Shown one piece after another: positions 35,757 through 44,011 of a stretch of 64,000 bases of DNA; position 1 is the first letter of the stretch, and the number at the start of each line of letters is the position of its first letter. The notes under the pieces were generated by a model. The model was not told the DNA's origin, made no database searches, and worked only from the letters and a program-made list of their open reading frames with translations. The translations under genes were made by a program, and so were the position numbers. This stretch comes from Polluticaenibacter yanchengensis (GTDB taxonomy: Bacteria > Bacteroidota > Bacteroidia > Chitinophagales > Chitinophagaceae). Where the stretch lies: the NCBI GenBank assembly GCA_027854065.1, contig JAQGEF010000015.1, forward strand, positions 1 through 64,000, read 5' to 3'.

Positions 35757-37280
35757 TTATGCCAATTGCTTTATTCCTTGTTGAATTCTGCTGATGGTTT
35801 CCTCTTTGCCAATCACTTCTGCTATTTCAAATACACCCGGCCCGAACTTTCCGCCCACCAGCATAATGCGTAGCGGCATCATGAGTTCTCCTATTTTAAT
35901 TGCTTTCTCTGCTGCTAAAGCTTTAAAAGCAGCTTCCAGATCAATATGATTAAAGTTAGCAGCATTATTAAACAATTCAATAGCAGCTTCGAAGAATGCT
36001 ACTTTATCTGCATTCCATTTCGGCAGGATAGAAGCAGTATCTATTGTTGCCGGTGCAGTAAAAAAGAAAGCAGCCTGCTCGTAAAAATCTCCCAGTAAAG
36101 TACAACGCTCTTTTACCATATCAATCACTTTAGCCAGGTAGGCTTCGTCGTTGATAAGAATGCCTTTCTCCTCTAAAACCGGTTTGACGGATTTTACTAA
36201 TACAGTGGCATCAGATTTTTTTATCCATTCATGGTTGAACCATTTAGCCTTTTCAAAATCAAATTGTGCACCTGCACTATGTACCCGGCTTAAATCGAAT
36301 AAGCTGATCATTTCTTCCAGGCTCAGAATTTCCTGGCCATTACCAGGATTCCATCCCATTAAAGCCAGTAAATTGGTAAATGCTTCAGGAAGAAATCCCC
36401 GTTCTCTGAAACCTTCAGTAAAGTCACCTTTGGCATCTGTCCAGTTCATGGCAAAAATCGGGAACCCGTATTTATTGCCATGACGTTTACTTAGTTTAGC
36501 ACCATCCGGTCCCAATATTAATGGCAGGTGTGCCCATTGCGGCATCTCGTTGTACCAACCCAGGTATTTCCAGGTAAGTACATGCACCGGTGCACTACTT
36601 AACCATTCTTCCCCGCGAAACGCATGGGATATCTTCATTAAGTAATCATCTACCACAACCGCCAGATGATAGGTAGGCATGCCATCAGCTTTCAGCAATA
36701 CTTTATCATCTACCTGGCTGGTATGGAAATTCACTTCGCCACGGATTAAATCAGTAAAACTTACCGTTTCGTTTTCCGGCATTTTTATACGGATCACATA
36801 AGGCGTGCCGGCATCAATCAATGCCTTTACTTCATCTGCCGGTAATGTAAGTGAATTGCGCATTTTACCACGTAATTCATGGTTATAGGTCGGGGAAGGA
36901 TTCGCTTCCGTTTTGTAATCGTTCCGCATTTTCTCCAGGTCTTCCGGGGTATCAAATGCGTAGTAGGCATTGCCTTGTTCTACTAACTGCAAAGCATATT
37001 GTTTGTACAATGGTTTGCGCTCACTTTGCCTGTAAGGTGCATAAGGCCCACCGGCTTTTGGACTTTCGTCCGGTACCAGACCGCACCATTCCAGGCAGTT
37101 CAATATATAATCTTCAGCACCCGGAACATAGCGTGTCTGGTCCGTATCTTCAATACGCAATACAAAATCTCCGCCGTGCTTTTTCGCAAATAAATAGTTG
37201 TATAAAACGGTACGCACACCACCTAAATGCAAACCGCCTGTTGGCGATGGCGCAAAACGAACTCTTACTTTTTTATCCAT
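35757..37280 (-). CDS. gltX: Glutamyl-tRNA synthetase
   Basis: 507-aa class I synthetase charging tRNA-Glu. The HIGH-type motif reads APSPTGGLHLGG near residue 10-19, followed by VLRIEDTDQTR. The KMSKS-type motif is GAKLSKRHGN near residue 255-262. Length and motifs match bacterial GltX. No glutaminyl-tRNA synthetase is in the window, so whether this enzyme is discriminating is open. Its promoter box ends seven bases before the ATG. Confidence 0.97.
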   Translation of the reverse strand: MDKKVRVRFAPSPTGGLHLGGVRTVLYNYLFAKKHGGDFVLRIEDTDQTRYVPGAEDYILNCLEWCGLVPDESPKAGGPYAPYRQSERKPLYKQYALQLVEQGNAYYAFDTPEDLEKMRNDYKTEANPSPTYNHELRGKMRNSLTLPADEVKALIDAGTPYVIRIKMPENETVSFTDLIRGEVNFHTSQVDDKVLLKADGMPTYHLAVVVDDYLMKISHAFRGEEWLSSAPVHVLTWKYLGWYNEMPQWAHLPLILGPDGAKLSKRHGNKYGFPIFAMNWTDAKGDFTEGFRERGFLPEAFTNLLALMGWNPGNGQEILSLEEMISLFDLSRVHSAGAQFDFEKAKWFNHEWIKKSDATVLVKSVKPVLEEKGILINDEAYLAKVIDMVKERCTLLGDFYEQAAFFFTAPATIDTASILPKWNADKVAFFEAAIELFNNAANFNHIDLEAAFKALAAEKAIKIGELMMPLRIMLVGGKFGPGVFEIAEVIGKEETISRIQQGIKQLA

Positions 37281-37287
37281 AAGGCTG

Positions 37288-37295
37288 CAAAGATA
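37288..37295 (-). promoter_or_regulatory. -7 promoter box of gltX, very close to the start codon
   Basis: TATCTTTG on the minus strand is an exact TAnnTTTG match ending seven bases before the ATG at 37280. An ATTG at 37322-37319 could be the -33 element with a 23-base spacer, slightly long. Confidence 0.5.
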
Positions 37296-37503
37296 AAAAT
37301 CTAATGATTATTAGGCAGCAATGAGCATTTTATTTTTTGATTGGCCTAAAGAAGAATCAGGCAGGTCGCTTTGTTTTAAGCATTGAGTAGCAATACTCTC
37401 TGTTACACAAGCGGTTTTGGTGTTGATATCTCTGGAAACTAACGATATATTGTATTTATGACTATTTTATGCTTAAAATATATCTGATGCGGCAATTTAT
37501 AAC

Positions 37504-37511
37504 TACCTTTG
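37504..37511 (+). promoter_or_regulatory. -7 promoter box for der
   Basis: TACCTTTG, an exact TAnnTTTG match, lies 79 bases before the der start. No clear -33 TTTG at the expected distance. The rest of the 310-base gltX-der gap shows nothing else. Confidence 0.45.
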
Positions 37512-37590
37512 CAAGAATTTTTTGTAGTTTTTGAGTGTAATGGAGGGAATGGTGAAAAACTACTGTCATTAAATTTTAAATTAGAAAGAC

Positions 37591-38898
37591 GTGTTTACAT
37601 TAGCAATAGTTGGGAGACCAAATGTGGGTAAAAGTACTTTATTCAATCGTTTACTGGAAAGCAGGAAAGCAATCGTAGATGATCAGAGTGGCGTAACCCG
37701 GGACAGGCAATACGGCATAGCAGACTGGAGTGGTAAAACTTTCAACGTAGTAGATACAGGTGGTTTTGTAGATAACAGTGATGATTTGTTTGAGCGTGAG
37801 ATAGCAAAGCAGGTGATGATAGCTATTGAAGAAGCAAACGCATTGTTATTTATGACAGATGCGGCTACAGGGATTACAGACCTGGATGAGGAAATGGTGC
37901 AGTTATTGCGTCGCAGTCCGAAACCGGTATTTTTAGCGGTTAATAAAGTAGATAATCATCAGCGCCAGTTAGAAGCGACCGAGTTCTACTCAATGGGGCT
38001 TGAGAATACTTTTTTTATAAGCAGCATGAGTGGTTCCGGTACAGGAGAATTGTTAGATGCAATTGTGGCTTTGATTCCTGATGGAGACGAAACAGTGGAC
38101 CCGCATGAAGGATTAACCAAAATAGCTATTTTAGGACAACCAAATGTTGGTAAAAGTAGCTTGCTGAATGCTTTGACAGGGCAGGAACGTACCATTGTAA
38201 GTGATATTGCAGGTACTACCCGCGATACGATTCATACACGTTACAATTTATTCCAGAAAGATTTTGTACTGATAGATACTGCAGGTATCCGCCGTAAGAA
38301 AAAAGTAGATGAGGACCTGGAGTTTTACAGCGTTATACGTGCTATTAAAGCAATTGATGAGGCAGATGTTTGTATGATAGTGCTGGATGCAGAAAAAGGT
38401 ATAGCAGCACAGGATTTAAATATTTACAGCCTGGCTGCCCGTAAAGGTAAAGCCATTGTAATACTGGTAAATAAATGGGACCTTGTAGAAAAACAAACCA
38501 ATACCGCCCGTGATTATGAAAAAGAACTGAAACAGCGTTTAGCACCTTTCAATGATGTGCCGATCGTGTTTGTATCCGCTACAGAAAAAATAAGAATTTT
38601 TAAAGGAATCGAAGTCGCGTTGGAAGTAAATGAAAACCGCACGAAAAAAATATCTACTTCTGAACTGAACAAAGTAATGTTGAAAGCGATTGAATCTTAT
38701 CATCCGCCAATGGTTCGCGGTCACTTAATTAAAATTAAGTACATGACGCAATTACCAACGCGTGTACCCTCTTTCGCGTTCTTTACGAATTTTCCGGATG
38801 ATATTAAAACACCATACAGAAACTACCTGGAAAATCAATTGCGTCAGCAGTTTAATTTTACTGGGGTGCCGGTGAGGATTTTCTTCAGAAAAAGCTAG
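37591..38898 (+). CDS. der: Ribosome biogenesis GTPase Der
   Basis: 435-aa protein with two tandem GTPase domains, the hallmark of Der/EngA, needed for 50S subunit maturation. P-loops are GRPNVGKST (residues 7-15) and GQPNVGKSS (second domain); G3 motifs DTGG and DTAG and G4 NKVD and NKWD are present. A KH-like C-terminal domain ends IFFRKS. The start is GTG at 37591, chosen because the first P-loop begins six residues later as in other Der proteins. Confidence 0.97.
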   Translation: MFTLAIVGRPNVGKSTLFNRLLESRKAIVDDQSGVTRDRQYGIADWSGKTFNVVDTGGFVDNSDDLFEREIAKQVMIAIEEANALLFMTDAATGITDLDEEMVQLLRRSPKPVFLAVNKVDNHQRQLEATEFYSMGLENTFFISSMSGSGTGELLDAIVALIPDGDETVDPHEGLTKIAILGQPNVGKSSLLNALTGQERTIVSDIAGTTRDTIHTRYNLFQKDFVLIDTAGIRRKKKVDEDLEFYSVIRAIKAIDEADVCMIVLDAEKGIAAQDLNIYSLAARKGKAIVILVNKWDLVEKQTNTARDYEKELKQRLAPFNDVPIVFVSATEKIRIFKGIEVALEVNENRTKKISTSELNKVMLKAIESYHPPMVRGHLIKIKYMTQLPTRVPSFAFFTNFPDDIKTPYRNYLENQLRQQFNFTGVPVRIFFRKS

Positions 38899-38915
38899 GG
38901 AATTTAACCGTATAT

Positions 38916-38971
38916 AGTCTATAAAAGAAGAAGGAATAGTAATGAAACTATTCCTTCTTCTTTTATAGACT
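38916..38971. terminator. Very strong bidirectional terminator between der and futalosine hydrolase
   Basis: A perfect 25-bp inverted repeat: left arm 38916-38940, six-base loop AATGAA, right arm 38947-38971. The arms begin AGTCTATAAAAGAAG and end CTTCTTTTATAGACT. It lies just past der, between convergent genes. Confidence 0.88.
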
Positions 38972-39041
38972 GCTTGCAGTAGTGTTCATCTTTTACGGAA
39001 TCAGATCTGAAAAGAATAATCGCTGCAAGTTCTCCGTTTTT

Positions 39042-39653
39042 TTAATACGATTCCAACAGGTGATTAATACTATCCAAAGCTGGTTTGATTTTCCAATTGC
39101 CTTTATTCCTGTCACCAATAATATTGGTAAGCGCCCTTATTTGTAAATAAGGTATATTGTATTCATTGCAAACAAAGTGTAATGCCGCACCTTCCATACT
39201 TTCAATGTCCGCATGCCAGTAATTATACTGCTCAGTAATAATTTCGATGTTGTCAGTTATGGTGTTGCAGGTAATGGCAGTGCCAAGCGGCAATTTTTTA
39301 TCGTTAAGTTGCTCAATATTGGTATTTTCCAGCCAGTTATTTTGATGGCTTAACCCCATATCAGTTACGGACCTGAAACCTGATTGTTCCATCGCACCGA
39401 TATCCCCGAAAGCATCTTTACCGATAGCGATCATATCTCCCAGTTCCCAGTCATTACTTTCTAACGCCACTTTATGTACACCACCAAAGCCAATCTGCAA
39501 AACATGGCTGTAATCCTTGTTTGACAATAATTTCTTTTGCAGATTGAGGATCGTACCGGGAACACCCACGCCAGTAATTAACACATCAAAAACAGGATTG
39601 CTTTTAAAGCCCGATATTTCAAATGCTGTGGCAGATACTAAAAGTATTTTCAT
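39042..39653 (-). CDS. mqnB: Futalosine hydrolase
   Basis: 203-aa nucleosidase of the MTA/SAH phosphorylase fold that removes hypoxanthine from futalosine in the alternative menaquinone pathway. Evidence: ITGVGVPGT near residue 27, IGFGGVHKVALE, the nucleoside-binding ESMEGAALHFVC, and the C-terminal RALTNIIGDRNKGNWKI, which is the futalosine hydrolase version and not that of MTA/SAH nucleosidase. Other mqn genes are not in the window. It implies menaquinone made by the futalosine route. Confidence 0.83.
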   Translation of the reverse strand: MKILLVSATAFEISGFKSNPVFDVLITGVGVPGTILNLQKKLLSNKDYSHVLQIGFGGVHKVALESNDWELGDMIAIGKDAFGDIGAMEQSGFRSVTDMGLSHQNNWLENTNIEQLNDKKLPLGTAITCNTITDNIEIITEQYNYWHADIESMEGAALHFVCNEYNIPYLQIRALTNIIGDRNKGNWKIKPALDSINHLLESY

Positions 39654-39701
39654 GTTTTTTTATTTGGGGCTGTTAGCTGTTCATTTATAAATGAATCATT
39701 T

Positions 39702-39826
39702 GTCCGGGCTGCTTTGGGGTGCCGCCATGCGCATCTTTTTTGGGAAATACCGTTTGGTATATTCCGGTCAGCACTTATGCCGCGCATGGCCGGCTCGTGC
39801 CTCGCCGCCCAAAGTATCCCGCAGCC
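39702..39826 (+). repeat. Family A palindromic intergenic repeat, diverged copy 4
   Basis: Begins GTCCGGGCTGCTTTGG, carries GGCTCGTGCCTCGCC and ends TATCCCGCAGCC, as in the other three copies, but the inside is different: ATGCGC and GCGCAT arms and a TACCGTTTGGTAT mini-hairpin. It lies between the futalosine hydrolase start and the end of the M13 peptidase gene. Confidence 0.7.
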
Positions 39827-39860
39827 CTTCATCATTATAATATGGCTGAGCTGTAATTCT

Positions 39861-41897
39861 TTACCAGATATGTACTCTCAGGCTGTCTGCCAGATACATT
39901 TTGTTAGCCGGTTTAACGCCGAATGCTTCGTAAAATTCAGGTACATTGGCAAAAGGACCATTCACACGTTGTTTTGCCGGGCTATGTACATTGGTCTTTA
40001 CATAACTGATCAGTTTTTCATTACGGGTGTTATACAACCATCCGAATGCATATCCTAAAAAATATCTTTGCAATGGTGTGTATCCGCCAATAATTTTACC
40101 GGATTTATACGATGCTGTTTTTTTATAAGCATCTAATCCTATTAAAATGCCACCAAGGTCAGCAATATTTTCGCCCTGTGTGGCATTGCCATTTACCCTA
40201 AAAGTGTCTATCACCACCATATTGTTGAACTGGTTGATGATTTTTTTGGCACGGTCATTAAAAGCATTGCCATCAGCAGCAGTCCACCAGTTTGAAAGAT
40301 TGCCTTTAGCGTCGTAGAGTCGTCCCTGGTCATCGAAGCCATGTGTTAATTCATGCCCGATAGTAGAAGCACCAGCATACCCGTAAACGAATGCTTCATC
40401 CAGTTCAGCATCTTTTATGCCCGGTACTGCAAAAATACCTGCCGGTAATACAATCTCGTTATTGGGCGGGTTGTAATAGGCATTATAAGTTTGAGGGCTC
40501 ATGAACCACTCTTCCCTGTCCACCGGTTTGCCAAGTTTGGCTACTTCTTTTTTATAATGCCATTTACTGGCAGATTGTATGTTCTCCAAATAAGTATTTT
40601 TAGCATTCAACTCTAAAGAAGAGAAGTCGGTCCATTTATCGGGGTAACCTACTTTATACTTAATGCCCTTTAATTTTTCATAAGCTTTTGTTTTAGTAGA
40701 ATCGCTCATCCAAGTAAGGTTTTTAATGCGTTCCCTGTAAGCCTCCTTTACATTTTCTACCAGTGTTTCATAACGTTTCTTTGCCGTCGCATCAAAATAT
40801 TCACTCACAAATAGTTTACCTAGCGCTTCTCCAAACAGGCCTTCTTCGTTATCTATTACTCTTTTCCATCTTGGGCGCATTTCTTTAGCACCGCTGATCA
40901 CTTTGCTGTAAGCAAATGCCCTGTCCAGGCTGGCTTTATCCAGGTATGAATCAAAAGCACTTACATAATTTACTTTCAGATAATCTTTTAAAACTGCTAA
41001 AGGTGTTACCGCTAAAATTTTATCCAACGCGCTGTAATAGGCCGGTTGCATGATATTGATGCTATCCTGTACCGGGATTTCAGCAGCATTGAACCAATCC
41101 GTAAGATTGATGGTTTTTAGTTTTTGCTGAAAGGCTTTAAAACTGGTCTTGTTATAGTTTTCATACGGATCACGCATGTCTTCCAGTTTCCTGGAGTTCT
41201 TAGCCAGCTGCTCTTCGAAAGCGTAGATCTCGTTAGTGTTGAGTGTTAAGGCCTCTTTTCCATAAACAGAGGTCAATATATCATTGACATATTTTTTGTA
41301 AGCATTCCTTATTTCAACGGTTTTAGCATCCGTGTCAAAATAATAGCTCCTTTCAGGTAAGCCGATACCTGCCTGGTAAAAAGATAAGAGCATACTGTCG
41401 CTGTTCATATCATCCTGGCCAATATACGCCCCTATAAAAGTACCAACACCGATTGTTTGCAAATAGCCTGTATGGCGGATCAATTCCGGTAAGGATTGTA
41501 TTTTGTCTATTGCTTCCAGGCCAGCCTTTAAAGAGGTGGTGCCTTCTTTTTCCAGCCGGGCCGTGTCCATTGCTACTTTCCAGAAGTCTGCAATTTTCTG
41601 CTCTACCGTACCTTGTTTATGATCAGATTTTATAGCGTTTTCATTAATGGTCCTCAGGCGCTCATAAATATCTTCCTGCACCATATCTGCCACTCCCCAA
41701 CTACTTTCGTTGTCTGGTATAGGGTTGTTTTTTAACCAGGTCCCATTGGCAAAACCAAAGAAATCGTCTGCCGGGTTCACCGTACTGTCAATATTTTTTA
41801 AATAAAAATCTGCCTGGGGGCCGGAAGATTGTGGATTATTATTGTTGCAGGCTACCATTCCAAAGGCGAATGCCGGCAATAAAAGTTTTTTATACAT
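39861..41897 (-). CDS. M13-family (neprilysin-like) zinc metallopeptidase, lipoprotein
   Basis: 678-aa peptidase. I use the ATG at 41897 (MYKKLLLP), because it gives a clean lipoprotein signal ending GMVAC; the 17 extra residues of the longer frame are unlike a signal peptide. The zinc motif HELTH (about residues 515-519) with GENIADLGG downstream supplies the third ligand Glu. The N-terminal half is the M13_N domain starting DDFFGFANGTWLKNNPIPD. It degrades short peptides on the periplasmic or outer-membrane face. ribD is divergent, with 92 bases between starts. Confidence 0.92.
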   Translation of the reverse strand: MYKKLLLPAFAFGMVACNNNNPQSSGPQADFYLKNIDSTVNPADDFFGFANGTWLKNNPIPDNESSWGVADMVQEDIYERLRTINENAIKSDHKQGTVEQKIADFWKVAMDTARLEKEGTTSLKAGLEAIDKIQSLPELIRHTGYLQTIGVGTFIGAYIGQDDMNSDSMLLSFYQAGIGLPERSYYFDTDAKTVEIRNAYKKYVNDILTSVYGKEALTLNTNEIYAFEEQLAKNSRKLEDMRDPYENYNKTSFKAFQQKLKTINLTDWFNAAEIPVQDSINIMQPAYYSALDKILAVTPLAVLKDYLKVNYVSAFDSYLDKASLDRAFAYSKVISGAKEMRPRWKRVIDNEEGLFGEALGKLFVSEYFDATAKKRYETLVENVKEAYRERIKNLTWMSDSTKTKAYEKLKGIKYKVGYPDKWTDFSSLELNAKNTYLENIQSASKWHYKKEVAKLGKPVDREEWFMSPQTYNAYYNPPNNEIVLPAGIFAVPGIKDAELDEAFVYGYAGASTIGHELTHGFDDQGRLYDAKGNLSNWWTAADGNAFNDRAKKIINQFNNMVVIDTFRVNGNATQGENIADLGGILIGLDAYKKTASYKSGKIIGGYTPLQRYFLGYAFGWLYNTRNEKLISYVKTNVHSPAKQRVNGPFANVPEFYEAFGVKPANKMYLADSLRVHIW

Positions 41898-41961
41898 AGG
41901 CGTATTTAATGAATCATCAAATATATCATTATAAAATAAATGAATCAACCTCTGATAAAAT

Positions 41962-41969
41962 TATATTTG
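41962..41969 (+). promoter_or_regulatory. -7 promoter box for ribD
   Basis: TATATTTG, exact TAnnTTTG, ends 20 bases before the ATG at 41990. It supports that start over an upstream in-frame ATG at 41909, which would lie ahead of the promoter. No clear -33 element. Confidence 0.5.
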
Positions 41970-41989
41970 CTACATTAACGTCCAGGATA

Positions 41990-43045
41990 ATGAATGCAGT
42001 AGCTCACGAAATATATATGCGTCGTTGCATAGAATTGGCCCGGAAAGGCCTGGGAAAGGTGGCGCCTAATCCTATGGTTGGGGCGGTATTGGTTCATAAT
42101 AACAGGATAATAGGAGAGGGCTATCACCAGGAATATGGCAAGGCACATGCAGAAGTGAATTGTATCAATAGTGTTTCTGCGGATAATAAATACCTGATTG
42201 CTGACAGTACCATTTATGTGAGCCTGGAACCGTGCGCCCATTATGGTAAAACACCACCTTGCGCTGATTTAATTGTTGCCAGCAATATCAAAAAGGTAGT
42301 TATTGGTTGTGCAGATCCATTTGAGGCCGTGAACGGTAAAGGGATTGCTATTCTTAAAAACGCAGGAATTGATGTGATCACCGGCGTACTGGAAACTGAA
42401 TGTAAAAAACTGATAAAAAGATTTACGACTTATCACCTGGGAAAACGGCCCTATATTGTATTGAAATGGGCAGAGAGCAATGATGGTATTATAGCAAAAG
42501 TTAATGAACGGACGGCTATCAGTAATGCTTTATCTAACAGGTTGGTCCACCGATGGCGTAGTGAGGAACAGGCAATTCTGGTGGGGACGAATACGGCTAT
42601 CATTGATAATCCGAAACTGAACAGCAGGCTGTTTCCTGGTAGAGATCCTTTAAGAATTGTTATTGACAGGCAAAATAAACTGGATGGAAGTAATCATTTG
42701 CTTTCAGACGACTTGCCAACGATTGTGCTGAATGATCATTTAAATAAAACAAATAATCGTAAGCAATTTATTGCTGTTGATGCATCTGAAAGTGAATCAG
42801 CGTTTTTGGAAAAATCCATCCTTAAATTGTACGAAGCAGGTATTACAAGTATCTTAGTAGAAGGTGGTGCCAAAACCTTACAATCGTTTATTGATGCCGG
42901 TTTGTGGGATGAAGCGAGGGTTATTACTAATGCTACTTTAAACCTGCAAAACGGGATTGATGCGCCCCGTTTACTGAATTCTACGTTGATTAAGACATTG
43001 TTTCTTGATACGGATCGTATCCAATATTATACCCGGTCTTTATAA
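41990..43045 (+). CDS. ribD: Riboflavin biosynthesis deaminase/reductase
   Basis: 351-aa bifunctional enzyme catalysing deamination and reduction of the pyrimidine intermediate of riboflavin synthesis. The zinc deaminase motifs HAEVNCI and EPCAHYGKTPPCADLI lie in the first 100 residues; the reductase domain follows with KWAESNDGIIAK and ILVEGGAKTLQSF. Full length for RibD. No other rib gene is adjacent and no FMN riboswitch was seen. It converges on the Trm112-like gene through a shared terminator. Confidence 0.95.
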   Translation: MNAVAHEIYMRRCIELARKGLGKVAPNPMVGAVLVHNNRIIGEGYHQEYGKAHAEVNCINSVSADNKYLIADSTIYVSLEPCAHYGKTPPCADLIVASNIKKVVIGCADPFEAVNGKGIAILKNAGIDVITGVLETECKKLIKRFTTYHLGKRPYIVLKWAESNDGIIAKVNERTAISNALSNRLVHRWRSEEQAILVGTNTAIIDNPKLNSRLFPGRDPLRIVIDRQNKLDGSNHLLSDDLPTIVLNDHLNKTNNRKQFIAVDASESESAFLEKSILKLYEAGITSILVEGGAKTLQSFIDAGLWDEARVITNATLNLQNGIDAPRLLNSTLIKTLFLDTDRIQYYTRSL

Positions 43046-43063
43046 ATTGCTTTTAAATAAATG

Positions 43064-43096
43064 ATGGCTGTCAGAAATGACAGCCATTGAATTTTG
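43064..43096. terminator. Terminator between ribD and the thiamine-regulated operon
   Basis: ATGGCTGTCA (43064-43073), GAAA loop, TGACAGCCAT (43078-43087): a perfect ten-base stem, with A/T-rich sequence on both sides. It probably ends ribD transcripts and the convergent operon. Confidence 0.8.
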
Positions 43097-43106
43097 ATTA
43101 AGGGGA

Positions 43107-43379
43107 TTAATTATTTTCTATTAATCTGAAATTTTCTATTTTTTGATTGCCCAGTTCACGCTCCCATCTTTTTATGACCGGCGCTTCCAGTTCAAACTGC
43201 CTGTATTCATCCGGGCTCATAATTGGAATACCACTTATTATAGGATAAATCCGTTGGCAGGTATTACAATGCAAAAATCCTTCCAAAATATTATTATTCA
43301 GGTCTTTGGTTATTATTTTTAAATTTAAATCATTTTTATCGAACGGACAGCATAGTTTATCAATTGTTTCCGATTTCAT
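43107..43379 (-). CDS. Trm112-like zinc-ribbon protein
   Basis: 90-aa protein of the Trm112/YcaR family. It shows LCCPFDKNDL near the N-terminus (Cys10, Cys11) and HCNTCQRIYPIISGIPIM (Cys38, Cys41), the classic ending of the fold. Trm112 proteins activate SAM methyltransferases in eukaryotes and archaea by forming a heterodimer. It is the last gene of the operon, and its start overlaps the ThiE-like gene by four bases. A methyltransferase is encoded at the head of the same operon, so a partnership is a reasonable inference but is not shown by sequence. Confidence 0.85.
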   Translation of the reverse strand: MKSETIDKLCCPFDKNDLNLKIITKDLNNNILEGFLHCNTCQRIYPIISGIPIMSPDEYRQFELEAPVIKRWERELGNQKIENFRLIENN

Positions 43380-44011
43380 AAATATTTTTTTGTATTGTTA
43401 TTATACTGGTTAATTGCATTAATGGGATTACTGCTGCTCATGATGCCTGAAACAACAGCAATACCTGAATATTCTAATGTGCTTAATAAATGAATATTTT
43501 CTGCTTTTATACCTCCTGCCAGAAAAATGGGTATATCTATTATTTTCCTGGCTTGCTGAATGGTTTCAAATTTTACAAGTTCACAGCTGTTTGCGGTGGA
43601 TGAAGGAAATATTGAGCAAAATGAAATATAGCTTAACCGGTGTTCGCCTGCCCATTTCACGATATCCAGATCATTGTTACAGGTAATACCTGTAATAACC
43701 TCTTCACTGAGTTTATAAATGCTTTGTTCCGCCATCTCTTTAGTATCATAATGGACACCATTCAGATCCAATGCTTCTACCAGTTCCCAGTGATTATTGA
43801 TGATCACCGGCACTTGTTTTTGTTTACAAAGTTTTGCTATTTCTAAAATGAGCATTTTATAGTGTTCAATTCCTTTTTTGAAATTGTCCCAGATCTGAAC
43901 TGCAGCAATGGCGCCCGCCGGTATTTTTTGAAGTGTTGTGCGGATCTTTTCATTGTCTTCGCAAGGATCTATAACCAGGTAGATGCCATCCTTTATTTTG
44001 TTATTTGTCAT
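43376..44011 (-). CDS. Divergent thiamine phosphate synthase (ThiE/TenI-like)
   Basis: 211-aa TIM-barrel protein of the TMP synthase superfamily, which joins the pyrimidine and thiazole parts of thiamine. Family landmarks are recognisable but altered: VQIWDN (38-43) where ThiE has QLRxK; INNHWE (71-76) where it has an IND-type motif; GVHYDTKE (85-92) for GVHLGQxD; FCSIFPSST (131-139) for GPVFxTxTK; AGGI at 165-168. Several phosphate-binding residues differ, so it may be TenI-like or use another substrate. Control by the TPP riboswitch supports a thiamine link. It overlaps both neighbours by four bases. Confidence 0.75.
   Translation of the reverse strand: MTNNKIKDGIYLVIDPCEDNEKIRTTLQKIPAGAIAAVQIWDNFKKGIEHYKMLILEIAKLCKQKQVPVIINNHWELVEALDLNGVHYDTKEMAEQSIYKLSEEVITGITCNNDLDIVKWAGEHRLSYISFCSIFPSSTANSCELVKFETIQQARKIIDIPIFLAGGIKAENIHLLSTLEYSGIAVVSGIMSSSNPINAINQYNNNTKKYL

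Noticed and set aside
39650..40058. Frames on both strands around 39.7-40.0 kb
   Set aside because: Family A copy 4 and antisense of the M13 peptidase.
41909..41989. Upstream ATG for ribD
   Set aside because: It precedes an exact -7 promoter box at 41962; the extra 27 residues do not belong to RibD.
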